A DNA stretch of 64,000 nt from Endocalyx cinctus (lineage: Eukaryota > Ascomycota > Sordariomycetes > Amphisphaeriales > Apiosporaceae), in NCBI GenBank assembly GCA_001600455.1, contig BCKC01000007.1, positions 425,394 to 489,393 of the forward strand, in the 5' to 3' direction. Position 1 is the stretch's first letter, and every line of letters begins with the position of its first letter. The notes below the pieces were generated by a model. It made no database searches, was not told the DNA's origin, and saw nothing but the letters and a program-made list of their open reading frames with translations. This document shows, piece after piece, positions 1 through 10,673 of this stretch. Made by a program: the position numbers and the translations under genes.

Positions 1-82
1 TCAGGAAACTTTGAACTGCGTTGCTTCCCACCTTACCAGTCGGACGTGAGTGAAGAGAAGGTATCTGCGAACGAAGAACGAA

Positions 83-1144
83 ATGGCAGCCGACCTGAAG
101 CAGGTACAAAAAGAGGGCGGGAAAGAAAAGACTGCGAAGAATTATAGAGGATTTGTAGCGGGTGTGTTCTCCGGCATCGCTAAGCTTTCGGGTATGCTCC
201 TCTCTTCTCTCCCGCCCAAAGAAATTGAAACTTAAGGAGGACGGTGAGCTAACAGGGTTAAATTATTCACAGTCGGTCACCCATTTGATACCATCAAAGT
301 TCGTCTCCAGACAACAGACCCTTCCCGATTTAGCGGACCCCTACAATGCGTGACGCAGACGATCCGAAACGAGGGCGTTCGCGGCCTGTATAAGGGCGCG
401 ACGCCGCCTCTCGTGGGCTGGATGTTTATGGATTCCTTGATGCTGGGATCTTTAACCATATATCGTCGGCTGTTAGCCGAGCACGTCTTCCTCCCTCCGT
501 ATTCGCCCTCGTCCTTGCCCTCTACTTCGAGCTCCAACGCGCCAACACACCATCCGCAACACCTCCCTTCCGTCGGTCACGGAATAGCCGGTGTCCTCGC
601 CGGGTGCACGGTAAGCTTCATCGCGGCGCCCGTCGAGCACGTCAAAGCCCGTCTGCAGATCCAGTACGCGGCCCGCAAGTCGGAGAGGTTGTATACCGGG
701 CCCATCGACTGCCTGCACAAGATCTACGGCGCCCACGGCGTCCGCGGCGTCTACAAGGGCCTGCTCGCCACCCTGCTCTTCCGCTCGTTCTTCTTCTTCT
801 GGTGGGGCTCGTACGACGTGATATCGCGCATGATGCGCGAGCGCACCTCCCTCGGCGCCCCCGCCATAAACTTCTGGGCCGGCGGCCTCAGCGCTCAGGT
901 CTTTTGGATCACGAGCTACCCGAGCGACGTCGTCAAGCAGCGCGTCATGACCGATGCGCTCGGCGGCCGGCTCGGCGACGGCACCCCGCGCTACCGAAGC
1001 TGGTGGCAGGCCGCGCAGGCCGTCTACGCCGAGGGTGGCGCCAAGGGTTACTGGAGAGGTTTCTTGCCGTGTTTCTTGCGCGCTTTCCCCGCGAATGCGA
1101 TGGCCTTGTTGGCCTTTGAGGGCGTCATGAGGGCCCTGCCTTGA
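83..1144 (+). CDS. Mitochondrial carrier family (SLC25) protein
   Basis: Two exons, 83..191 and 273..1144 (intron 192..272, GTATGC...CAG), give a 326-residue protein, the usual carrier length. The intron interrupts the first signature, so joining restores HPFDTIKVR. All three carrier repeats show the P-x-[D/E]-x-x-[K/R] signature: HPFDTIKVR, APVEHVKAR and YPSDVVKQR, each at the end of an odd-numbered helix, with LYKG/VYKG/YWRG motifs following. Six transmembrane helices in the inner mitochondrial membrane are expected. The segment LYKGATPPLVGWMFMDS resembles the fungal Ymc1/ornithine-carnitine-like branch, but the substrate cannot be read from sequence. A Ser/Pro/His-rich insert lies between repeats 1 and 2 (near 500..560). 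I chose the ATG at 83 because it starts a short, typical leader; an in-frame ATG at 50 would add 11 basic residues. The gene converges with rpl22. Confidence 0.9.
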
Positions 1145-1556
1145 AACTTGGAAAGAAGCAGAAGATAAAAATTGTACGAGTAGATTGTATATATAAGAGT
1201 AAAATCCTCTCTCATAATACCCAATACCACTCTATATAGAAAGATTATAAGCATCACATTTATATCAATTCATTTGCTGAGAAAGTTAATCATCACTACG
1301 CATATACGGAAATTACAGAAAAGTAGCCGTCAGTCACCTAGGGAAGACGTATACTAATCCCAAGAAGTCACAAACTAAACAGGTAAGACGATTCTTGTTT
1401 TGATAGATTGTTAGTCTATTTATTTCTTTTTTTTTTTTTTTTTTGACTTCGGTGACATTATGCTCTATAATGGAGAACGGTACAACTGGTCTATGCTTTC
1501 ATACACAAATCCAAGTCGTCTTCCTTCCAAACCAAATTGCATATATATCAACCAAT
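1145..1556. other. Convergent intergenic region with a T-tract
   Basis: About 410 bp between two converging genes. It should hold both 3' UTRs and has a poly-T run near 1427..1444. No gene is visible. Confidence 0.6.
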
Positions 1557-2275
1557 TTACTCGTCATCCTCATCCGCCTCGTCGTTGACGACGTTGAAGA
1601 ACTTGAGCTCGTAAACACCCTTGGAGGTTGATACGACACGGAGCCAGTCACGGAGCTGGTTCTTCTTAAGGAACTTCTTGGTACTGTTGGATATGCGTCA
1701 GTCATGGACCTCAAATCAACAACGCGAGAAATGATAGGCAGCATAACTTACAGGTACTTAAGGTATCGGCCAGAAAGCTCGTTGTGGGCGATGATCTCGA
1801 CCTTGCCGTCGCCGGCCTGCTGGATGACGATGGTGTCGCCGAGGTTGTTCACACGGCCCTCAACCTTGATCTTGTCCTGGAGGAACTTCTCGAAGGCGGC
1901 GGTGTCGAAGATCTTGTCGCTGGCGGGCTGCGAAGCGTTGATGATGAACTGCGTAGAGGGGAGGAGATACGTAAGTATATATGCTTCTTTGCTCCCCTCT
2001 GCTTTAGAAGAGCGCGGGGAGAAAACCAGGAGAAAAAGAAAAAAAAACTCACCTTCTTGGTAGTCTTGCCAGACTTTCCTTTCTTCTACATGATCATATA
2101 TATATCTTAGCCTACTGTTTCACGCCATCATCTGAGCTAGAATAGGGGGGAGGGAAGGAAGGAAGGAAGGGAAGAAAGGTGAGGATGAAGTCAAAAGCTC
2201 TAGACTAGGCCAACAGCAAAGCGATTGATTTCATGCGATCATTTGTTGTTCTTTACATACGGTTTGGGGAGCCAT
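1557..2275 (-). CDS. rpl22: 60S ribosomal protein L22 (eL22)
   Basis: Four exons on the minus strand, in coding order 2261..2275, 2053..2085, 1752..1948 and 1557..1683, encode 123 residues, the normal eL22 length. The first exon holds only five codons (MAPQT) before a GTATGT donor, and the second is an 11-codon Lys-rich stretch ([11 protein letters not shown]). Conserved eL22 blocks are visible: [52 protein letters not shown], and the acidic tail ending DEADEDDE. The protein is a structural component of the large ribosomal subunit. All four exons sum to an exact multiple of three. A CTAGGG element (telobox-like, CCCTAG on the coding strand) lies about 235 bp upstream of the start at 2508..2513. 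Introns are 175, 104 and 68 bp; I looked for C/D snoRNA boxes in the first two and saw none convincing. Confidence 0.95.
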
Positions 2276-3717
2276 TGCTTCGGGTGAGTGAAGTTTTTAG
2301 TCTTCTTCGAGGAAGTTGATGGTTGTTTTTGAGTAAATCGAGGACGCAAAGAAGTCGAATCCTGCGCCTATTTGTTTGATGGTATGAGCGGGTGAAGAGA
2401 GTGGTCGTCTGTAAGCTGCTGAGAAAAAAAAAAAAGTTCGAGTAATTTTGGCGATAACTTTTTGGTGTATCTGACGTACCCACTTTATTTGGATGTGGGA
2501 CAATCGGCTAGGGCTTGGATAAGTAAAAGTGGTTTAAATATATAATACTCATTAAATACATATCATTCAATTGTTAAATAATCCAAAAGTGGGTTGAAGA
2601 TGTGAAACGACGCTCCCAGATTCCCAAGGCATCATCCATTCCGAGATCCCATCTCCGTAACTCCGTAGATAAAATGGATCGTATCCATGAATTCACGTCT
2701 CGGTAAAAAAGGTCAATAAATAGACCCCTCTGTAAGCTGTCCCAGGGGTTTAAATATTCATCTCCGTTGTCAAATCAATATTTCCCTTGAATATCTCAAT
2801 CTTAAAATCTGGAATGTCATTGCTATCGGCTGTGCCTCTAACTTATCCACATCTTTGGGACTGGTATATATACATAGTACACAGTATGATCCCCCGGTAA
2901 TTATTTGATGGGGAATAAGATGGAAATTTTATTTTCCCTTCATTGATTTTTTTTTTTTTTTAAAAAAGAAATAAAATAATTCCGCGTCGTGATGGAGAAG
3001 GTCTCCCAGTACGATTTGGAGGGGACTAGTATTCAGAGGTTGACGAGCATCCCCTTTTCTTTATATTATGATCAACTATAGACAATATCATATACAGATA
3101 CATTTCAAGCAATACGTAAAAGAAATTTAACTTAGAAAAGAAAGGGAAAGAAAGGCAAGACAAAAACAATAGTATCCCAAGTACTATAGCTTGAACATTT
3201 AGTCTATGTGACACGGCAACTGTTCCGGTGATCAGGCCATCTGATGGAACGATGGGGTCCTTGATATGCAGCTAGCATTAGCCATGCTCGTCCTAATTCC
3301 ATCTATTACAGTGGCTTCTAGCGAGGGTATATATGCGGAAAGCCGATGGGTAACATGTCACGACAAGATATAAGACAAAAAAAAAGGTTCTGAGTACTGG
3401 AGGGGTGGGTTATATAAGAATTGGGTATAATACGGCCGAGAATGAGTCCAGATGGCCCGGGATATACACAGGGTTCGCGCGTATCCCAAAGCCAAGGTGA
3501 AGTTCTAGATTTAACCATCATTCCGCCCTCGAGATTTTCCTAAAGTAATGATAGAGACAGTCGGAGGGTCTTAAATACTTATGAGTTAAGAGGATGGGTA
3601 CACATTAATCGGGTATCACAGTGGATAGTGACTCCGAGTCAACCAAAATACGTACGATATCGACCATAGCAAGCATACGAATGAAAATGTATCCTATAAT
3701 ACGTTGGGTGGCCGTAG
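2276..3717. other. Intergenic region (rpl22 promoter side)
   Basis: About 1.4 kb, AT-rich, with T/A homopolymers near 2948..2970. The part next to 2276 should be the rpl22 promoter and leader. The short open frames here have no protein-like character; no gene supported. Confidence 0.5.
2508..2513 (-). promoter_or_regulatory. Telobox-like CCCTAG element upstream of rpl22
   Basis: The plus strand reads ggctagggctt, so the coding strand of rpl22 has AGCCCTAGCC about 235 bp before its ATG. CCCTA/TTAGGG elements bound by Tbf1-type factors are known in ribosomal protein promoters of several ascomycetes. The cpc-2 gene in this window has a similar element in the same orientation. A six-base match in AT-rich DNA can arise by chance, so the call rests on the pairing of two co-regulated genes. 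Confidence 0.3.
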
Positions 3718-5067
3718 TCATAAACCATCCTTCTCAGCCGGTAGCTCCGGAATATCCACACGAGTTCGAGAACTGTTGGTCCAAGTTCCCATGCAAGTAC
3801 CGGTAAAGCCATCGATCCATAACTCACTTTCATTCAGCGCCGTCCCGCCAGTGCTGTTTGGATAACGAGAGTAAAGTCCAGACACGGTGCAGCGCGGTTC
3901 ATCGCAGACCTCGATAAGTAGCGACCCTTTCGACTCGCACATTAACCTGTCGCCAGCGACTCCGGGCCAGCTTGTGTACGTACCACATGGAGTTTTCCTT
4001 GTGCTAATGCTAGTGACGACGACGAGGGTGATCATGTAAGATATGACTAAAATAGAGTATACCTTGTACGGCCATGACGAGATGCAAGGGATGATAGTGG
4101 TTGTCGTCAGTCCGCGAGCGAAGTAGAAAGCAAATAATAAGGTGGCGGGCACAATGATGACTAAATAAAATGTTAAGACGAGAATGGTAATGACCGTTTG
4201 TCGTCCAGGTTGCACACTTAAAACGAATATAGCTACGGAACCTAGTTGTTGTAAAGTGTAGACGCAGCGAAACATTCGGCTGGGCCAATTCGATGTTGAC
4301 CGAAAATTAGCGGAACGCAAGTTGTTGGTGTTCTTCTCGTCCTCGCATAGGCTGTCGACGGATATCACGGATGCTCTCAGCATGTAAAACTCGGCCTTCA
4401 CGCCCGGCTGTCTTATGAAGAGGTAGTCGTCCGTAAGCCAGAAAGCAGCGGACAGTCGCAGAAGCCCGAGAAAGGAGAGTGGGGCGAAGACAACGTCAAC
4501 ACCGAAGCCAAAAGCAGAATTAGTAGATCCGAAGAAATATTGGAGACCGGTTGCTAGAGTCTGTATGCCCTGCAACGCGACTATGAGGGTCTTAAGCGCC
4601 TCCCAGGAAGGCAGGCTCGCCCTAGTGTGCGTAGGGAGCCGGGCGCGGTACGGCCGCGCCCGGATGACCATCTCTTCTGACCCGTCCCATCCCTGGTTCG
4701 TCCAGAATAGAGCGTTCGTCGCCGCCAACGTATCTCGATCCCACGCGCGCGCCCGGATGCGCCTATCGGTGATGGCGGCATATCGCCACAATATAGACAC
4801 CGGATTGTAGTGACAGATGCGATCGTGCCATCTAGGTTCTTCTTCGGACAGGACGGTAGGCTGAGGCGCGCCGGCAGCGACGTGCGCAAGTAGCGGGGCA
4901 AGGCACAACGTAAGTAACGATATCCATTCCGAAAACGTGATACCGCTGCTCTCGAAGTGAAGAGATGTGCTATCAAACGATGAATCCATGTGGCTATAGG
5001 AGAGATGGGTGGCGGATGTGCTCATTCCCTGACCAATATACGCATGGGTAACCCTGGATTGTGTCAT
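3718..5067 (-). CDS. Multi-pass membrane protein of unknown function
   Basis: A single open frame of 449 residues without an intron. Hydrophobic segments near residues 49-66, 156-180, 188-211, 270-286, 291-317 and 334-354 suggest about six membrane helices. The block from residue 79 (RWHDRICHYNPVSILWRYAA, then ITDRRIRARAW) looks conserved and protein-like. I recall similar uncharacterised membrane proteins in other Pezizomycotina but cannot name a family. The C-terminal tail after residue 355 has five cysteines (near 361, 377, 388, 393, 425) and three N-glycosylation sequons (NST, NES, NSS), so it probably faces the lumen or outside with disulfides. The start is uncertain: Met1, Met15 and Met27 are all possible, and the first 40 residues are polar and low in complexity. 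No function can be assigned. Confidence 0.75.
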   Translation of the reverse strand: MTQSRVTHAYIGQGMSTSATHLSYSHMDSSFDSTSLHFESSGITFSEWISLLTLCLAPLLAHVAAGAPQPTVLSEEEPRWHDRICHYNPVSILWRYAAITDRRIRARAWDRDTLAATNALFWTNQGWDGSEEMVIRARPYRARLPTHTRASLPSWEALKTLIVALQGIQTLATGLQYFFGSTNSAFGFGVDVVFAPLSFLGLLRLSAAFWLTDDYLFIRQPGVKAEFYMLRASVISVDSLCEDEKNTNNLRSANFRSTSNWPSRMFRCVYTLQQLGSVAIFVLSVQPGRQTVITILVLTFYLVIIVPATLLFAFYFARGLTTTTIIPCISSWPYKVYSILVISYMITLVVVTSISTRKTPCGTYTSWPGVAGDRLMCESKGSLLIEVCDEPRCTVSGLYSRYPNSTGGTALNESELWIDGFTGTCMGTWTNSSRTRVDIPELPAEKDGL

Positions 5068-6644
5068 ACGTAGTTGAACTCTAATATCATCTGTCGTTGG
5101 ACTCTAACGTCGTCTACAGTCGGACTCCGATATTACCTTCAGGATGAGGAGGTAACTAAGATATTACGGGTATGCATAAGAAACAGAGAGTATGCCGAGA
5201 TAGCGGTGATTCATTGTGGGTGTGTATCAACTGCCTCTAAGGCAGCTGGCTTTACGATCCTTTTTGGGGGCAGCAACAAAGACGCCTTCGAGTTTCATGA
5301 GTGGTTGGAATATTTTGATCTAGGCTCTAGCTGCGTAGTATTTTAATTCCTATTCATTAGGATGCTTACATAGGTATATATTTACGCAACGAACAAAATC
5401 AACATGGGATAGAAGGGATCATAAGTACCTATAATATTCTTTTATTATATATATATATATATATATTTCTTCAGTAGAATGTTTTGTTTTGTTTCCTTCG
5501 TGTTCTAGAGCCTTGTATCAATTCTAATTAATTTTAAAGTCCGCTTTACTGCCGTTAGCCTTTCGTATATCTAATGGAAGACGGAAGCGTAACGTACGAC
5601 ATACTCTGTAATTTGATCAGGAACCGTACATCGTAAGTGGGTCTTTGCTAGATGTAAAACAGGGTATACGTAGGTTCTTGATCGTAATGTATTCATTTCG
5701 TGTACTCACGTTTACTTATATGTACGCGTATACGGAATATATTCATTTACTTATTCACTTGCCATGATTTTATAATAGAATTTATGTTTCAAGATATCGT
5801 ACGCTAATCAAGTGTCAAGATCTACCTGACAGCAACCTGGGTACTTAAGTAGTTATAATAGTGGTGTAGTATATTTAAATTGTAGTGTAAATGTATACGG
5901 TAGTGTACCTATAAATATAGTGTATAGTAGTATACTCCATTTTCTTTATCACGAACCTCGGTTTATTTTTTTTCTACTGGGATATACGGAGTACTGGACA
6001 CCACCATCTTCGATCAAGAAAATAATAATAACCACAATAAATCCCCCCCTCGAATAAACAGGGAATAGCACAAGGGTAAACCTAGGCTTCTCGTCTCTAC
6101 ATAAGTATTCATTCTGCTAGCATTTTACTTATCTTAATTAACATTTAGGGGTAACGGGAAGTATTACCTTAACAAGATAAATCCCGTGAGATAAAACTAA
6201 TGCCAATACGGTATCCATATCCATTCATTCTACATACTACGTATACTACCACACTTCACCATTACTCCATATAAGGAGACCCGAATGCGAATCTGCGGTA
6301 ACCTAACAATCCGATCTACTCTCCACGGACCTATGTACCTTCATACCATAAACAATAGTGAATAGTACTCCGGCCCCGACTTAAATTTTTATCCTGACCT
6401 ATAGAATCAATTCTAAATCATTCTATTCAACGGAAAGATCCCGAGGCATTGAATTTTATTTGCACCTAATTTGTATTCAAAGAAGAAGGAAAGAAAAAGA
6501 CAAGAAAAAAAAAAATATCCACCCCAGTTATTTATCAAAATAAATAAATACCTTTTATACATCTCTTCACTTTTTCCGATGCGTCCTCACATTTCATTTT
6601 CTTCTCTTAAACAAATTGAGAGTCAAATCAATTCTACCGAAACC
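5068..6644. other. Intergenic region with TA microsatellite
   Basis: About 1.6 kb, AT-rich, upstream of both the membrane-protein gene (minus) and the aldehyde dehydrogenase (plus). It has a (TA)n run at 5446..5466. A 90-codon open frame at 5074..5346 is present but looks non-coding. No other gene seen. Confidence 0.5.
5446..5466. repeat. (TA)n microsatellite
   Basis: An uninterrupted alternating TA run of about 21 bp in the intergenic region. Confidence 0.9.
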
Positions 6645-8347
6645 ATGACTTCCGATATTAAGATACCCGCCTTTGAGCACACTCCTATCGAGGAGATCTC
6701 TAAGATAGCTGCCGCGGCTCGCGATGCTTATAAATCTCAGAGAACCAAGGACGTCCAGTGGCGCCTCGTACAGTTGCGAAAACTTTATTGGGGTCTTACC
6801 GATTATACCCCCAAATTACAGGCTGCCTTGAAGCAAGATCTGAATAAACCACCCCACGATGCTCTTCTGACCGAAATTGGCCACATCATAGCGGATTTGT
6901 CATTAACCTTGAACAAGCTCACTACCTGGGTTAAGGATGACACCAATCTGGATTATCCCTTGTCTTATGCCGCTACGAAGCCGCGCATCAGAAAGGAGCC
7001 TATCGGTACCGTCTTGATCATCGGTCCCTACAACTTCCCTCTTATGCTTAATATAGCTCCTCTGGTCGGTGCCATCGCCGCCGGCTGCACCGCTATCATC
7101 AAACCCTCCGAAAGCGCCCCCGCTACCGCCATGGTCATGAAGGAGATGATAGAGAATTATCTCGACTCCTCCGCCTTCGCCGTCGTGAACGGTGCTGTTC
7201 CGGAAACTACCGCCCTCCTGAACGAAAAATGGGACAAGATCTTCTACACCGGTAGTCCCGTGGTGGCCCGGATCATCGCCAAGAAGGCGGCCGAGACCCT
7301 TACCCCGGTCACCCTCGAGCTCGGCGGTCGCAACCCGGCCTTCGTCTCCAAGAGTTCGGACGTTGCCCTAGCCGCTCGTCGTCTCATGTGGGGAAAGACC
7401 GTCAACGCCGGCCAGATCTGTCTCTCTCACAACTACGTTCTCGTCCAAAGAGATATCGTCGACGAATTTATCACCTGCATCAACGCGACCAACAAGGAAT
7501 TCTTCCCTCAGGGTCCCAAGGAATGTGTCGAGTACGCCCGCATCATTAACGAAAGGCAGTTTGACCGAATCAAGAACATGATCGACTCGACCAACGGTAA
7601 GATCGTCATGGGTGGCGAGACCGATCGATCGGCTCTCTTTATCGCCCCGACCGCCGTGCTCGTCGACTCTCTCGACGACCCGATGATGAAGGAGGAATCT
7701 TTTGGTCCCGTCTGGTCTATCATGCCGTACGATGACGTAGATGATGCCATCAAGATCATGAACCAGGTCGACCCGACTCCCCTGTCTCTCATGACCTTTG
7801 GTTCTACGGTGGAGAATAACAAGAGTAAGTTTTTTTTTTTCTTTGTCTTTTGGACTTTCCCTATCTTTAACGTCTCTCTACTTCGGCGCGTTTTACTAAA
7901 CATCTTATCATCTCAGTTATCGGCCAGGTCACATCCGGTGGCGCCACCATCAACGACGCTTACATGCACGGCGCCATCGCGACGCTCCCCTTCGGCGGCG
8001 TAGGCGAGTCCGGCACGGGCGCCTACCACGGCAAAGCCTCTTTCGACTGCTTCACCCACCACCGGACGATGGTGACGACGCCGTCGTGGATGGACAAGCT
8101 CATGCGCGCCCGCTACTTCCCCTTCTCGCCGGCCGACTTCAAGCAGCTCATGTGGCTCAACAGCTACAAGCCCGACTTCGACCGCGACGGCAAGCAGATC
8201 ACCGGCCCCGCCTACTGGATAGGGGTCGTGTGCGGCCTCGGCGGCTCCACGGCCAAAGGTGCGTTGCTCCGGTGGCTTCTCGTCCTCGCCTCGGGATATC
8301 TCACCTTGACCCAGTATCGAGCTAAATTCTCCGCTCGCGAGAGATGA
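6645..8347 (+). CDS. Family-3 (fatty) aldehyde dehydrogenase, Hfd1-like, tail-anchored
   Basis: Exons 6645..7824 and 7917..8347 (intron 7825..7916, GTAAGT...CAG) give 536 residues. ALDH3-family landmarks are in order: cofactor region IIGPYNFPLMLN with Asn130, IIKPSE (Lys153), glycine motif FYTGSPVVARI, general base Glu225 in LELGGRNPAF, and catalytic Cys259 in NAGQICLSHNYVLV. Later blocks are EESFGPVWSI and, after the splice, LPFGGVGESGTGAYHG. The enzyme should oxidise medium/long-chain aldehydes to acids with NAD+. The last about 30 residues are hydrophobic followed by basic residues (GALLRWLLVLASGYLTLTQ, then YRAKF), which fits the C-terminal membrane anchor of Hfd1/microsomal FALDH enzymes. 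I chose the ATG at 6645 because upstream in-frame codons from 6471 encode a basic, unstructured stretch typical of a leader. An in-frame stop in the intron requires splicing. Confidence 0.93.
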
Positions 8348-10326
8348 GAAATGGGCGGTATTTTAATCAATATCTGAGGATTTTTTCTTGGCGAGGGACA
8401 GTTGTGGCTGTGCTATTTCTTTTTTTTTTTTTTTCTCACTCTCCCTTGCATCCACAAACTTTTAAATATCCTGGGTGGTCACTTTTTGTCAATTTTGTTT
8501 TGTTCCTGTTTTGCTAATGAGTTTTTTGTTTTTAGAAGGTCCGGAGGCGAAGCTTTGAACGTTGGGGGAGCAGATGAGAGACTTTCCGCGCAAGGCGTTG
8601 GTTAGGAAGGTTACAGTTGTATAATTATTATCATTTTCGGCGAAAGAAAAGAACCAAAAAAAAAGAGTATTGTACGAACGAAACACGATATCCCAAGTTT
8701 TCTCACCAGGTTCATTCCGCATGAGAAACTACCCTCCTTCGTTCTTTTTCTTCTTTCTGTTCATAGCATGGGTTGCGGAAAACAGTATTGATTTCTTATG
8801 TATACAACAAACTACTGGATAATAACAGCTCGTTCAGCTACATTTGCTCACGGCTGTATTTCTGACCTCATCTCACCTCATGTTTTACCACGTGAACTAT
8901 GCCTCGTCCTCGCTCATCATTGCTCGCCCTTCTCATGAGGATGTACGTAGTCATCAAAAGAAACCAATTGGTTCAAGATAACAAGACAGGTAGACGTCAA
9001 CGATTGTCCAGTGTATTATCCAGGCTTTGGGGCCTTTCATTGTGTTGTAAAAAGAAAGTCCTATAAAGCAGTACACTTCTCGGTGAGGACAGAGGTATCG
9101 AAACAGGATGGATAGACACGTAGGCAGGCATATATTCCTTTCGCTTAGTGTTGATGAAAGGTAAAAGGATCAATTCTACTTCCGGTAGATGTTATAATCG
9201 GCCGTTTTGAAAGAGCCAAGACAAGTAAATAGGTGTACGATACGTATGATATGTTAATGGTCGATCCGTTGACCCGAGGTAATACGGGGGTGGTGCGTAT
9301 ACCCCTCGAAAAAACCCTTTCCCTCGCTTCCCCATGGGCAGAATTAATGAATTAATATCCCCCCCCCCCCCATTTATCTGTTTCGGGGAAAATCCTACGG
9401 AAACATTCGACGGAACCGTGGTTTTGGGGACCGATACCTTATTCTGGAAATTGATCACCTTCTTTTGTGCAGAGTCGTACCAACACCACCTTGTCAATAG
9501 AGCGTTCGTGTCTTCCCATCTCTTACGTTGGGAATAAGGAAGAAGGATAAAAGTGTTACTCATATATGTTTTCTGAATAAATGTAAATGTATTTTCTTCC
9601 CTCTTCATCGTCATCCTTCTAAGATCACCTTCAATTACCAGAAGGAGGATGATAGCCATTCGGGCTCAGTCAGGGCTACAATTTTTGAATCCAAACAAAA
9701 GACCCTAATGTTCTGCAATGGGTCGACCTGAAGAGACGAGCCGTCCACTTCCGCCCAATGATGTAAAGACAACCGTCGTAATAGGTGGAGGTTTTAATAT
9801 AAAATATGCTGCAATGTACCTCTACCACTTCACTGCTATAAAGACCAAAAAGCAAAAAAATCAACCGACCCTCCATCTCCTCACTGCGGCGAAACTTTAG
9901 AGAAAACGGGAAAGCAGCTTACGCTTCTCCACATCTCACAACATATTCTTTTTATTTGGTTTTTTTTTTCTTCCCGTCCCCATTTTCAGGCCTGTCCCTT
10001 TTTTTTCTATCCCTCTCCTATCACCCCCCCTAGTAATCTGACCGGCTAAATGGGAAAGCCGCCTATAGGGTAGAATTATTAAGGGAAAGGGCGCGATGAG
10101 CAAGAATTTATGCCTCGACGGACCAGGCCTGAACATCAGGTTTGGGTTGTGTCTACTTCCGCCCTATCCCTAACTTCCTCGCGTCCTTTGCGAAGTGCAT
10201 ATTTTATCTCGTCTGGTCTTCGCGCAGCGTGGCATTCTTTATTGCCTTATTATCCGCCTGAGTCGCACCGAATTGCTTATCGGGCCGGGGAAAAAACAAC
10301 GTGAACAAGCATGTAAACGAGCTGGT

Positions 10327-10346
10327 AGAGAGAGAGAGAGAGAGAG
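10327..10346. repeat. (AG)10 microsatellite
   Basis: Perfect AG repeat. It is complementary in inverted orientation to the CT repeat at 10538..10574, about 190 bp away. Confidence 0.9.
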
Positions 10347-10534
10347 CTGTAAACGCGTATATATGTAATGGGATCGGGGAAAATATATATGGGTGGATGA
10401 ATTGGAACAAGTGATCGACCACGTGGACGGATCTGGATTTAAATATACGACGTTAATATAATTAATAGAGAAACTTCTTTCGTTAAAGACAGCCCTGTGC
10501 TCCCCAGCTCACCTCATCGTGAGATTTAGCTCTG

Positions 10535-10537
<3 letters not shown>

Positions 10538-10574
<37 letters not shown>
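10538..10574. repeat. (CT)n pyrimidine tract upstream of the sugar transporter
   Basis: Nearly perfect CT repeat of about 37 bp ending 99 bp before the transporter ATG. CT-rich tracts of this kind are common near fungal transcription starts. Expansion or contraction here could alter expression. Confidence 0.9.
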
Positions 10575-10580
<6 letters not shown>

Positions 10581-10673
10581 TTTTTACCTATCTCATCTGT
10601 TCCCGCCTATTTCCCTCATCGTCGGGGAAGTTTTACTGTAAAGAGAAGAAAAAGCAAGGAGAAAATCGCCAAA

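Larger units (their letters stand above)
8348..10673. other. Intergenic region, sugar-transporter promoter
   Basis: About 2.3 kb with no convincing gene. It has a C13 run at 9359..9371, several T tracts, and the (AG)n and (CT)n repeats listed separately. The right end should be the transporter promoter and leader. Confidence 0.5.

Noticed and set aside
2086..2260. rpl22 intron 1 as a possible snoRNA host
   Set aside because: A GATGATG word is present but no suitable D box follows on the coding strand.
5074..5346. 90-codon plus-strand frame beside the membrane-protein gene
   Set aside because: No recognisable motif, no good start context and random-looking composition; treated as chance.
8834..8917. 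C-box-like and D-box-like words on the minus strand
   Set aside because: The flanks do not pair into a terminal stem and no known guide sequence is visible.
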